This document shows positions 1 to 7,900 of a stretch of 12,787 bases of DNA, piece by piece. Source of the stretch: Ceratorhiza oryzae-sativae (taxonomy: Eukaryota > Basidiomycota > Agaricomycetes > Cantharellales > Ceratobasidiaceae); the NCBI GenBank assembly GCA_030998015.1, contig JARWMV010000221.1:1-12787 (forward strand), read 5' to 3'. The position numbers and the translations under genes are program-made. Numbering within the stretch: position 1 is the stretch's first letter; every line of letters begins with the position of its first letter. The notes beneath the pieces were generated by a model. That model did not search any database. It saw only the letters and a program-made list of their open reading frames with translations, and was not told the origin of the DNA.

Positions 1-474
1 GGTCCTTACATCAAGTATAACTATCAACTAACATTGCCATTTTTGGTCAATCTATTGCCCAAAACGGAATTTCTCAATTTTGACCACTCTGTGTATAGAA
101 ATACCTTTCTTACCACAGAATACAACAACATATCTTGGGCTCTTGAGATAGATCCTGTCTGGATTCAAGCCCCAAACCCTACAATTACTGTTTTAGGTTA
201 TAGTAGTACTGGTGGTCCACCCCCACATATTACTCTGACATTTACCTTTAGGAATTATAGGCCATATATTCCAATAAATTCAGTATCAAGTGCTCTAAGT
301 GCTGGACTTGAATTTGAAGTCTACATTCAACATCTTCCTGATCAACTACAACCAATAAAAGTTCAACACACATTTATTAGGTCTTTCTGGTCACCCCATA
401 CCAGCTACTGGGATACAGTTTATCAAGCCATTTATCAATTTGTAACAGAAACATATTTTGAAAATTATTCCTAA
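1..474 (+). CDS. Hypothetical protein, C-terminal part (enters from left edge)
   Basis: The frame is open from the first base and ends with TAA at 472-474, giving 157 residues with no ATG, so the start lies outside the window. I do not recognise the protein. It is rich in aromatic residues, Thr, Pro and Ile, with alternating hydrophobic stretches (ITLTFTFRNYRPYIPI) that suggest beta strands. It has no Cys pairs, no transmembrane segment and no catalytic motif I can name. The last third is aromatic-rich (RSFWSPHTSYWDTVYQ). Base composition is AT-rich and CpG-poor, like the plus-strand retrotransposon. A second ORF follows 34 bases after the stop, close spacing that is unusual for fungal host genes. 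It may be an accessory ORF of a retroelement or a fragment of a host gene; I am unsure which. Confidence 0.5.
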   Translation, partial: GPYIKYNYQLTLPFLVNLLPKTEFLNFDHSVYRNTFLTTEYNNISWALEIDPVWIQAPNPTITVLGYSSTGGPPPHITLTFTFRNYRPYIPINSVSSALSAGLEFEVYIQHLPDQLQPIKVQHTFIRSFWSPHTSYWDTVYQAIYQFVTETYFENYS

Positions 475-508
475 GTACAAATTCATCTTGAACTGGAGAA
501 GAACTGTT

Positions 509-1201
509 ATGGCCAGTACTTCAAATATTTCTGTGCATGTCCCTGGAAGTTTTTGGGACAGTACTCACCATCCATTACCACCTGAAGAGCCTTATACATC
601 AGATTCCATGGTAGGAAGTGATGCAGGAGGTAGGCATGTACAATCAGACTATAGTTATCATCACCAGGATACTGTAGATTATGAACAATACTTGCCCATC
701 CCTCCTAATGAATCTAGTTCATATATTGCTCTTACTCCTAGAGAGCAAAGGCATCTGACTTACCAACCTGCTGCTACTAGAATGACAAACTTAACCAGGA
801 TGCATCCAGAGATAGCAGATAGGAGAAGGTTAGTTAGAGCAGTAGGTAGGAAGATATATGAACGTCCTCATCCCCATGTAATGCACATTAAATATCCATC
901 GATTGGGTGTAGAGAATTCTTCAAGGATCTCTTACAAGAATTGGATTATTTATGTACATTTAGGCCAGAATGGTCCTGGTCTGCATCTGGAGAACCTGTC
1001 ATGTTCATTGACTTGAACAGGCATAGGAGTTTTAGGACTAAGCTCTCTGCTTTCAAGTCCCAACTACTCCCTGTTAGGAGCAGGCATCCTATACCTCACC
1101 CAGATGTTCCTGCATTCCCTGAAACCAGGAAGCATTTTGCTTTCAGTAAGAATGTTACGGGTCAGGGTACACTTGAATATCTAGAGCTTAAGCAAATGTA
1201 G
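509..1201 (+). CDS. Hypothetical protein, 230 aa, unknown function
   Basis: I chose the ATG at 509 because it is the first in frame; the frame is open back to 446 but has no ATG there. The stop is TAG at 1199-1201. The N-terminal half (about residues 1-90) is low in predicted structure and rich in Ser, Pro, Tyr and His (VHVPGSFWDSTHHPLPPEEP). The C-terminal half has more charged and hydrophobic residues, including REFFKDLLQELDYLCTFRPEW at about residues 134-154 and an Arg-rich stretch. There is no zinc finger, signal peptide or enzyme motif that I recognise. It lies 34 bases after the previous ORF, in another frame, and just before the promoter-like zone of the plus element. Its AT-rich, CpG-poor bases match that element, so an accessory retroelement ORF is possible; a host gene is not excluded. 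Confidence 0.5.
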   Translation: MASTSNISVHVPGSFWDSTHHPLPPEEPYTSDSMVGSDAGGRHVQSDYSYHHQDTVDYEQYLPIPPNESSSYIALTPREQRHLTYQPAATRMTNLTRMHPEIADRRRLVRAVGRKIYERPHPHVMHIKYPSIGCREFFKDLLQELDYLCTFRPEWSWSASGEPVMFIDLNRHRSFRTKLSAFKSQLLPVRSRHPIPHPDVPAFPETRKHFAFSKNVTGQGTLEYLELKQM

Positions 1202-1232
1202 ATATGTTAGTATACACTAATCGTACTCAATA

Positions 1233-1254
1233 CTTCTTAGACTAGAGTAAGAAG
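1233..1254. repeat. Small hairpin (7-bp stem)
   Basis: CTTCTTA at 1233-1239 is repeated inverted as TAAGAAG at 1248-1254, with an 8-base loop. Just downstream, ACTAA recurs at 1216, 1322, 1406, 1416 and 1605, always on the plus strand. Role unknown. Confidence 0.35.
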
Positions 1255-1550
1255 GCTCAAAATAGTTGCAATGCAATCAAGTAACACTCAAGGTAGTCTT
1301 AATCTTTCACAGTGTAAACTGACTAATTTATAGGTATAAAGAGCAAGACTACTATGGTCAGGTTCCCTTAGATATCTTAAATGTAGTTCAGCCCTAGTCG
1401 CTTGGACTAACTGATACTAATCTTAATACTAGGCTTAAGCGATAGCTTATAGGATAGATGGTGGGCTGCCTAATGCGTGTACTTCCTCAGCTACAGGTAC
1501 TTAGATTTCCTCTAATAGCTGGTACTTAATGTCACGCTCAATCAGGCAAT

Positions 1551-1587
1551 ATTGTATCCTTGTATATCTCTGTATATAAGATACAAT
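1551..1587. promoter_or_regulatory. Hairpin enclosing a TATA-like box
   Basis: ATTGTATC (1551-1558) and GATACAAT (1580-1587) form a perfect 8-bp inverted repeat. The 21-base loop contains TATATAA (1573-1579). It sits directly before a second hairpin with a stronger TATA box. Confidence 0.4.
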
Positions 1588-1598
1588 GTCTCAGACAG

Positions 1599-1642
1599 TA
1601 TATAACTAATATGGTACTTTATTCCTCAGTACTAGTTATATA
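1599..1642. repeat. Hairpin with 15 bp of stem at the putative promoter
   Basis: TATATAACTA (1599-1608) pairs with TAGTTATATA (1633-1642), and GTACT (1614-1618) pairs with AGTAC (1628-1632). There is a 5-base bulge on the left arm and a 9-base loop. The right arm runs into the TATA box at 1637. Confidence 0.5.
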
Positions 1643-1644
1643 AA
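1637..1644 (+). promoter_or_regulatory. TATA box, putative promoter of plus element
   Basis: TATATAAA is followed by an A-rich and then a purine-rich stretch (1660-1684), a common setting for a fungal transcription start some 25-40 bases downstream. A start here would give a leader of about 870 bases before the gag ATG. This is inference; no transcript evidence is available. Confidence 0.45.
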
Positions 1645-1969
1645 AAATCACACACAGACAAGAGAAATAGAAAGAGAAAAGAAACCAATAACTGGTCTGG
1701 GTTGAGTAGAGGGAGGTGGTCTGGAAGGGCCTCAGAGGAGGTCCTTTTATACCCTGAGGAGGGCATTCCAGAGCCAAATAGATACATGCATGCCAGTGCG
1801 ATCATCAAAAGAGGGTACTGCTATACTTGGGGTACACCCTAGCCCAGTATAGGATAAAAGAGTAAAGACAGGGTGTGGATCGAAGGCATTGATGCATCTG
1901 AGACCTGCTATTGGCTTGTAGATCATATTATCATAGTATATACATGTAATGAATGGAGGCTACATCTCA

Positions 1970-1989
1970 GTGAGTCATAAAGTGAGTCA
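1970..1989. promoter_or_regulatory. Two bZIP-type sites (TGAGTCA) in direct repeat
   Basis: GTGAGTCA occurs at 1970-1977 and again at 1982-1989. TGAGTCA is the known core of Gcn4/Cpc1/AP-1 bZIP binding sites. The same 7-mer occurs twice in the LTR of the minus element. Function here is inferred only. Confidence 0.4.
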
Positions 1990-2079
1990 GAGAAGCTTCT
2001 GGATCAATTTGGGAAGCTCTCCTGACTGACTGGAGTCATTAGATCTTGATTGATGGTCCAGTAAGATTCTAATGATCTT

Positions 2080-2260
2080 CGGGCCCTTCCGGCGCGAGGA
2101 TCCGGTGGATCGCGACAATCTTCGGGCAGCAGATACCGCCGAAGATTGGCTATCGATAGAGCACAAGATCGCTTTGATAGCGTAAGCGGTTGCCGAGATA
2201 TGAGCGGTGCGATGTTGTAATCAATATCTCCTGATAAGAGGAAATATCGCAACCTCTGTA
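2080..2260. other. CpG-rich patch in otherwise AT-rich, CpG-poor DNA
   Basis: This stretch carries many CG dinucleotides (for example GGCGCGAGGATCCGG at 2092-2106), unlike the DNA on either side. It contains a perfect 10-bp inverted repeat, CAATCTTCGG (2116-2125) and CCGAAGATTG (2139-2148), with a 13-base loop. An 82-codon minus-strand ORF crosses it, but I see no protein features in that frame. It may be part of U5 or leader, or an older insertion. Confidence 0.4.
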
Positions 2261-2295
2261 TCTCTCTGAGATCTTATCGTAAAAACTTAATAAAA

Positions 2296-2363
2296 TATGC
2301 GTTGGAGAGCGGGAATTTTGTACTATTTAATGAAATAGAAAATAGTACAATTCAGAGCGCATA
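2296..2363. repeat. Large imperfect palindrome before gag
   Basis: TTGTACTATTT (2318-2328) and AAATAGTACAA (2340-2350) are a perfect 11-bp inverted repeat with an 11-base loop. Further pairs lie outside it: GAA (2313-2315) with TTC (2351-2353), and TATGCG (2296-2301) with CGCATA (2358-2363). In RNA this would be a stable leader stem-loop. An AATAAA lies just upstream at 2289-2294. Confidence 0.55.
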
Positions 2364-2540
2364 CAAATTCGAGTATTTCACAATTTAATTACAGAGGCAT
2401 CGCTTGAGGTTGGCAGAGCAGACTAAAATAATAGAAAATGTTAGTGATCCATAACAAAGAAACAGCATGAAGTTGCTTGTGTATTATTCAGGGATGAAGT
2501 TGAGCGCTTTTTGGCTTACCTCTTTATTGAACACCAAGTT

Positions 2541-5288
2541 ATGCAAGACCTTGGTAAAGGGAAGCAAAGGGAGCTCAATGAAATAATGTGGGAAAATTCA
2601 GAGAGCAGATCCAAGACTCCAGAATATGCTCCAGCCCCTCATCCTAAGCATACTATTGACTCAATTAGATCTCCTACTGGTCGTCTAGAATTCAAACCTC
2701 TAGAGGTTCAGGAGGATCCAGATGAGCCAGTAAGTGGTGGAGAGGAGCTAGTTCAAATAGAAGAGCAGGAAGTGGAAGATATCACAAGGATAGCAGATGA
2801 TTCTGCTGAGGATACTACCATGACTGCAATTCAACCTTCTGGATTTGCATCTACTTCAGCTATGGCTCAGGGAAGGAGCTTCCTTGGCCCTGTAACTAGT
2901 TCTCCAGCTAGACCAGAAGCTTTAGGTGCAATTACTCCTATAAGGACTCCAAGCGAGAAGAGACTACAAGCTCTATTTACTCCAGAATCAGTTTCTCAAA
3001 TAGAAGCTACTCGCATTCTGGGAGTTAGAGGTCCTTCTACTTACTTGGAAAGTTATCTAGGAACTTCATTTACTCCTGTAGAGAAAGACTATCCTAGACG
3101 CATAGGAGTAGGTCCTAGGCAATCAGGAAGAGTGCTAGAACCTCTATTACCTCCTGCTCAAGTGACTGAAGCTGGTACTTCAGCTTTACCCACTATTGGA
3201 GAAGTAAATGAGGATGATACTGATCAGGACCAGGACTCTCCCTTGGTAAATAAACCTGCTAGACCACGTCAATCCTTTGACAATGCTATTAGAAAGGAAC
3301 CTTTCAGGGGTCGACTTAGCAAAGGTCATGCAGTCACTATTGAGGAAGAGTTTCCACCTCATGAACAGTATACTGGAAGACCAGCATCTCCTTACCCACC
3401 TAGGGAGCCAATAACCCCTTCTAGACCAGTAAGGGATGACTCTGGGACTGTTCCTCAAGGGGCTGTTCCCCTTATTGTTACTACTAGTGAAGAAGACTCT
3501 TCTGAGGAAGAAGCTAGGAGACCTAGGCATAGGAGTTCTAATAGAACTTCAGATGCTGAAGCAGGTAGGCCTACAGAAGATCATAGGGCTGAAGGTTTTA
3601 GAGAACCTACTGGACCTTCTGTAACTATGACTGGAGATCCTTCAAAGATGCCAGTTTATAGTCCTGAAGGGAATACCTTATTAGGTTTCCAGCCATTAGT
3701 ACCTCAGTCACAATTACCTGCTGATGCTAGCATACATATGCCACAAGTCTCTAGACCTACTGAAGCTGAAACTTTTAGAACTCAGAGGTTTGATCCTTAT
3801 CAACCCTTTGTGATAAATCTAGGACCAGGGTTCTCTGGTCTGGCTTCCACTCCACCTAGGAGGCCACCAGGACCTCCTCCCACTGGACCTCCTGCCTCTA
3901 GTGGTAGGAATTTCTCAGTAGGAGGTGCAGGTCCACCTAATCCTCCAGGAGGAGGACAGGGGCCACCTAACCCTCCAGTAGGTCAAAGTTACCCTCAGCA
4001 AGGAGGAGGACATATTCCTCATATTCCTCCCATTCCACCTATTCCACCCAATACTCCTAGGCCACAAGGACCACCAGGACCTCCAGGACCCCCTGGAAAT
4101 CCTCCTAATGGTCCTTATCCTTGGATTCAAGGCCCTGCAGGACGTCCAGGAGACCAAGGTCCCCCTGGAAGGGATGGCAGGGATGGAAGAGATGGTCCAC
4201 AAGGTCCACCAGGTCCACCAGGCCCAGAAGGCCCTAGAGGAGCTGGAGGAAATGGTAACAATAACAACCAAAATAATCGACCTCATCTAGACATGAAATT
4301 GAAGCCTGAAGTGATACCAGAGTATGATGGTGATCCAGATGAACTATATGAATGGATAGACCAAATCAGTCGTTATATAGCCATGGGTTTAAATGAGAAC
4401 AACAGACTCACCCTGACTATCCCATTCAGGTTTACTGGAGATGCTAAACAATGGTGGTATCAGTTCAATGAGGAACAAAGGCTTAGAATGTCTACAGATT
4501 GGAATCAGATGAGAGCTCGCTTAATTAGTTTCTTTTGGACTCCTACTTGGATTACCAAGGCTAGGAACAAAGCTTTGGCAGCCAGGTTCAAGGATTCAGG
4601 CAACAACAAAGAAACTCCAGTTCAGTATGCACTTCGCAAAAAGAAACTGCTTGACATGGTTGAAGATTGGGATGACCTCACTATCATTGCTGAAGTGGCT
4701 AGGTCAGCTCCTACACAATGGAGAACTATAGTCAACCATGAGGATATTGCAGACTGGTCCACCTATGTGACTAGAATTAAGGAACAAGAAGACTTATTGC
4801 AAGATTGGCCTCGCCATATGAACAACCAAGCTACCTATGACACAGTCAAGGAAGTGATCAAAGCTTTGAAGGCTGAAAAGCATCAGAAAAAGCATGGTCA
4901 CAAAGCTAGTGCTCATGCAGTAAATTCTTCTAACTCTAAGTTCAAGTCAAAGCAGCCTGATAAATTCAAAGGCTATAAGAGGCCCTTCCCTCCAGACAAT
5001 TCTAATGTTTCCAAACATAAGAAAGGGACTCCTAAAGCTAGAGGAATGAGAGGCTGTATTCATTGTGGAAGTCTTATGCACTATGACAAGGAGTGCAAGC
5101 ATAATAAATCCAATGCTAACAATGTCCAAGTTTATTTTGCTGAAACTACTGAAGCTGAACAAACTGCTTATGCAGAATATGAAGCTGCCTGCAATGATTC
5201 TGATCCTGAATCATCTGAAACTGAGCCATCTGAAGTCCAAGAGGAAGAATCTGATTCTTCTAGCTCTTCTTCTGACTCGGATTTTTAA
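2541..5288 (+). CDS. gag: Gag polyprotein with collagen-like block and zinc knuckle, 915 aa
   Basis: This is the structural protein that would build the virus-like particle and bind the element's RNA. I start at the first in-frame ATG (2541); the frame is open back to 2448 without an ATG. Residues 1-430 are hydrophilic, acidic and probably disordered. Residues 436-580 are Pro/Gly-rich, including Gly-X-Y triplets at 510-521 and an unbroken run of 13 triplets at 531-569 ([12 protein letters not shown] at its start). Residues 580-755 look like a Ty3-type capsid domain ([17 protein letters not shown]). A basic stretch leads to a CCHC zinc knuckle at 839-852 ([14 protein letters not shown]), followed by an acidic Ser-rich tail. 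Long for a gag because of its front half. The stop TAA at 5286-5288 directly follows a T run that would allow a slip into pol. No internal break is seen. Confidence 0.88.
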   Translation: MQDLGKGKQRELNEIMWENSESRSKTPEYAPAPHPKHTIDSIRSPTGRLEFKPLEVQEDPDEPVSGGEELVQIEEQEVEDITRIADDSAEDTTMTAIQPSGFASTSAMAQGRSFLGPVTSSPARPEALGAITPIRTPSEKRLQALFTPESVSQIEATRILGVRGPSTYLESYLGTSFTPVEKDYPRRIGVGPRQSGRVLEPLLPPAQVTEAGTSALPTIGEVNEDDTDQDQDSPLVNKPARPRQSFDNAIRKEPFRGRLSKGHAVTIEEEFPPHEQYTGRPASPYPPREPITPSRPVRDDSGTVPQGAVPLIVTTSEEDSSEEEARRPRHRSSNRTSDAEAGRPTEDHRAEGFREPTGPSVTMTGDPSKMPVYSPEGNTLLGFQPLVPQSQLPADASIHMPQVSRPTEAETFRTQRFDPYQPFVINLGPGFSGLASTPPRRPPGPPPTGPPASSGRNFSVGGAGPPNPPGGGQGPPNPPVGQSYPQQGGGHIPHIPPIPPIPPNTPRPQGPPGPPGPPGNPPNGPYPWIQGPAGRPGDQGPPGRDGRDGRDGPQGPPGPPGPEGPRGAGGNGNNNNQNNRPHLDMKLKPEVIPEYDGDPDELYEWIDQISRYIAMGLNENNRLTLTIPFRFTGDAKQWWYQFNEEQRLRMSTDWNQMRARLISFFWTPTWITKARNKALAARFKDSGNNKETPVQYALRKKKLLDMVEDWDDLTIIAEVARSAPTQWRTIVNHEDIADWSTYVTRIKEQEDLLQDWPRHMNNQATYDTVKEVIKALKAEKHQKKHGHKASAHAVNSSNSKFKSKQPDKFKGYKRPFPPDNSNVSKHKKGTPKARGMRGCIHCGSLMHYDKECKHNKSNANNVQVYFAETTEAEQTAYAEYEAACNDSDPESSETEPSEVQEEESDSSSSSSDSDF

Positions 5289-6256
5289 TTAATTCCCAGC
5301 CTTCTGAATCTAATGAGACAGAGGACTTGGGAGTAAATGCAGATGACCAGGATATACAGGCAGTACACAATTATAATGCATTAGCAAATCAAACAATGGC
5401 TACCAAATCATTTTCTATTCAATTATCTACCAGGAATGAGCCTCTTGACCTTAAATCAATCCCTGAGGATAAAACTATTACTCTTAAAAAGGTGATGGAA
5501 CGTCCTTCAGGAACTCATTTCTTGGGAACTAGACCTACAGTAGCTATGGCTAGGGTAGGGAATGAAGAAGGCTTAACAGAAATTACAGTTGACTCAGGCT
5601 CTGATATTACCCTGATTAGCTATAATTTTCTGACTAGCTTGAAACAACCTCCTAAAGAGAAATCTGGCCAAAAGATAAATCTTATTCAAGTGACTGGTAA
5701 AACTAGTATTACAGGATATGTAGTATTAGACTTAACCTTCCCTACTAAGGATGGACCTGTAAAGATGCAGGTAGAAGCCTATGTAGTGAAAGGAATGAAA
5801 GTACCTTTCATTCTGGGTAATGACTTTTCTAACCAATATAGAATCTCTTTAGATCGTCTTTCCTCTCCTAGCAGAATACTCTTTGGCAACTCTGGTAGGT
5901 CTGCTGAAGTAATTGAATTAGAAACTGAACCAAGATTGGATGAAGCTGGAAATGTATTTCAAGTTTACACTAGACCAGACTTCAAGACAAACCTAGAAAG
6001 AAGAGCCTTTCACAGGAAAAAATCTTCTAAGAAGAAAGCCTTAAAGAAAGGGCCTGAAGGTGCTACCCCAGTTAAATTAGCTAGGGATGTATTTTTAAAG
6101 GCTGAATTCATTACACAAGTGCCTATTCTAGTTGAATTCCAGGAAGGACAGCAAGAAGGTTTTATTGAAGGTAGTCTAGAAAGTAATAATGGAACTTGGA
6201 TGTCCATGGAACTACAGACAGCATCATCACTCCTGATACTAAGACTATTCAGATGA
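5276..6256 (+). pseudogene. pol: pol fragment 1: aspartic protease
   Basis: This is the start of pol, entered from gag by a -1 shift; it has no convincing ATG of its own. The retropepsin domain is clear: VDSGSDITLIS with the catalytic Asp-Ser-Gly at 5591-5599, and the hydrophobic-Gly motif ILGNDF at 5810-5827. A retropepsin works as a dimer and would cut the Gag-Pol polyprotein inside the particle. A basic Lys/Arg-rich stretch (RRAFHRKKSSKKKALKK) follows at about 5998-6048. True reading seems to end near a GG at 6208-6209, where one base appears to be missing; the last 15 or so codons to the TGA at 6254-6256 are out of frame. The part before RT continues in fragment 2. The protease itself looks intact. 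Confidence 0.85.
5282..5288 (+). promoter_or_regulatory. Candidate -1 frameshift site joining gag to pol
   Basis: The sequence GAT TTT TAA ends gag. The T run at 5282-5286 lets tRNA-Phe re-pair perfectly on TTT one base back, moving reading into the pol frame just before the stop. The pol frame opens at 5276 after a TGA at 5273-5275, so the frames overlap by about 10 bases and this is nearly the only place the switch could occur. The acidic, Ser/Glu-rich composition continues across it. It is not a full X XXY YYZ heptamer; a lost T is the alternative reading. Confidence 0.45.
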
Positions 6257-6618
6257 CCAACTTTTCTCAGAGGCCAGTGCATTTACCCAAAGGACATGTC
6301 ATAGGATATATGCATGACCCCAAGATTGCATTGGATAAAGAAAAAGATTTGCCTGAAGAACTTAGGAAAGCAGGAGAAGCCAAGGCACATCTAATAAATA
6401 CTCTTATGAAGGAAGTCAAAGTACCTTCTCCTACTGCTGAAGAGATTGAACTCTCAAAGCAGCCAGAAGGAGGCCCTAAAACTGCTGAACTGCCTGACCC
6501 AGAGCCAGTCCCTAGGGAAAGACTCTTGGCAGAAGTACATTGGGGAGACAATTTGACTCCAGATCAGAAGAAAAGCTTGCAAAAGGTGGTGAAAAGAACT
6601 TTGAAGCTTTTGGATTAG
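6210..6618 (+). pseudogene. pol: pol fragment 2: protease-RT linker
   Basis: This segment continues pol one frame back from fragment 1. It contains the linker between protease and RT, with TPDTKTIQMTNFSQRPVHLP near its start, a pattern I associate with Ty3/Gypsy pol before RT, then a charged Pro/Glu/Lys-rich stretch and LTPDQKKSLQKV just before RT. No catalytic motif is expected here. The frame hits TAG at 6616-6618 after a second apparent one-base loss in the A run at 6592-6595; the match resumes in fragment 3. An ATG at 6196 lies in this frame, but nothing suggests an independent gene. Confidence that it is pol rests on position and composition more than on motifs. Confidence 0.75.
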
Positions 6619-6944
6619 ATGGCAGACTTGGTAATTACCCAGCCAGGGTAGAGATTAATCTCAGACCAGGTACAAAGGAAATTGCTTTAACTCCTTATAG
6701 GCCAAGTGAAGAAGCTAAGGCTGCTATAGACAAGCAAATAGATGATTGGTTGCGCTTAGGTGTAATTGAGGAATCTAAGAGCCCTTGGGGCTTCCCAGTG
6801 CTTGTAGTATGGCGGAATAATAAGCCTCGCTTGTGCATTGATTACAGGAAGCTTAATGCAGTAGCTATACCAGATGAATACCCTTACCTAGGCAACAAGA
6901 CATCCTTCATTCACTTGAAGGAGCCCAATATCTCAGTACTCTAG
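6596..6944 (+). pseudogene. pol: pol fragment 3: reverse transcriptase, N-terminal (fingers) part
   Basis: It opens with NFEAFGLDGRLGNYPARVEI and carries standard Ty3/Gypsy RT features: ALTPYRPSEEAKAAIDKQID, GVIEESKSPWGFPVLVV and LCIDYRKLNAVAIPDEYP. These make up the fingers and early palm. The useful frame ends at a CCC run (6881-6883), where a third base seems to be missing; beyond it the frame gives unrelated codons and a TAG at 6942-6944, while the next RT motif is found one frame back. The fragment joins fragments 2 and 4 without a gap, so this is a small frame error and not a large deletion. Confidence 0.85.
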
Positions 6945-7900
6945 ATGCTCTAGCAGGCTTTACTCAACTCCAGATAAAGGATGAGGATAGGCCTAAGACA
7001 GCATTTAGATGTCACAGAGGACACTTTCAATTCAGAAGAATGCCTTTTGGATGGAGAAATGGACCTCCAGTATTCCAAAGGGTTATGACTGATGTTTTGG
7101 CCCCATTCTTATGGATATTTGCTCTAGTATATATAGATGACATTGTGATATACAGCAAGTCATTTGAAGACCACTGTGAGCATTTAGACAAAGTATTAAA
7201 GGCCATTGCAGACTCTGGATTGACTCTTTCTCCTGGTAAATGCCACCTTGGATATCAATCTTTACTCCTTTTAGGACAAAAGGTGTCCAGACTTGGCATG
7301 TCTACCCATAAGGAGAAAGTGGAAGGCATTCTACAATTAGAGGAACCTAAGGATATACCTACATTACAAACATTCTTAGGAATGATGACCTACTTTTCAA
7401 GTTATATTCCATATTATACTTGGATAGTAGCTCCATTATTTAATCTCTTAAAGAAGAGTGTCAAGTGGAAATGGGATAAATTGGAATCCCATGCTTTCAA
7501 ACTAGCTAAGCTAGTCCTAGCCAATGCACCAGTTCTCTCTTACCCAATACCAGGGATGCCCTATAGGCTTTATACTGATGCATGTGACTTTGGAATAGCT
7601 GCTATCTTACAGCAAATTCAAACCATGAAACTTAAGGACCTGAAAGGAACTAGAGTTTATGATCAATGTAAGAAAGCTCACCAAGAAGGGTTACCTGTCC
7701 CCAGGTTTATTACACCTGACTCCAAAGGAAAGGTCATCCTGACTGGGGGGGCTGATGGTACTGAAACTTTTGACTATGAAGATACTTGGAATGAAGACTT
7801 TGAAGAAACTGAAGTACACATAGAGCGAGTCATTGCCTACTGGTCAAGACTCTCAAATCAGCTGAGACAAGGTACTCAGCCACTGAGAGAGAAGCTCTAG
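6884..7900 (+). pseudogene. pol: pol fragment 4: RT palm, thumb and first part of RNase H
   Basis: It holds the RT catalytic core: LSTLDALAGFTQLQI with the first active-site Asp at 6944, RMPFGWRNGPPVFQRVM, and YIDD at 7130-7141. Then come the connection region (TFLGMMTYFSSYIP) and the start of RNase H (YTDACDFGIAAILQQ, Asp at 7577). Between this strand and RVIAYWSRLS (from 7826) lies an extra charged stretch of about 68 residues, 7620-7825, that ordinary Ty3 RNase H lacks. I recall a similar insert in Agaricomycete elements. A run of seven G at 7745-7751 stays in frame. The frame then breaks at an A run, 7855-7857, and meets TAG at 7898-7900. Catalytic residues visible in this piece are conserved. 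Confidence 0.88.

Larger units (their letters stand above)
1205..2456 (+). repeat. Possible 5' LTR and leader of plus element (borders uncertain)
   Basis: This is the gene-free stretch before gag. It begins near TGTTAG (1205) and a matching inverted end, ATAACA, occurs at 2451-2456, which would make an LTR of about 1.25 kb. It holds TATA boxes, an AATAAA at 2289-2294 and several hairpins. Against this border: no polypurine tract precedes 1205, and I see no convincing tRNA primer-binding site after 2456. A 16-base purine run at 1669-1684 offers another possible LTR edge. Only a comparison with a 3' LTR can settle it. Confidence 0.3.

Noticed and set aside
2004..2252. 82-codon minus-strand ORF
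   Set aside because: Arises in the CpG-rich patch; no motif, no neighbours on that strand and no believable protein composition.
2408..2425. TTGGCAGAGCAGAC as a tRNA primer-binding site
   Set aside because: TGG-like start is present, but there is no LTR end just before it and I cannot match it to a known tRNA 3' end.
1205..2540. tRNA, other ncRNA or CRISPR in the gene-free stretch
   Set aside because: No cloverleaf, no A/B boxes and no regularly spaced repeats; only hairpins of differing sequence.
3186..3530. 114-codon minus-strand ORF in gag
   Set aside because: Lies wholly inside the well-supported gag frame with no features of its own.
4068..4247. A host collagen-like gene
   Set aside because: The triplets lie in one frame with a capsid-like region and a CCHC knuckle, so the block belongs to gag.
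3915..4286. 123-codon minus-strand ORF rich in Trp and Ser
   Set aside because: It is the mirror of the Gly/Pro-coding repeat in gag; Trp codons are the complement of CCA. Not a gene.
6540..6944. Independent small genes starting at internal ATG, GTG or TTG codons in pol
   Set aside because: The fragments join end to end as consecutive parts of a single pol; their apparent starts are chance codons.
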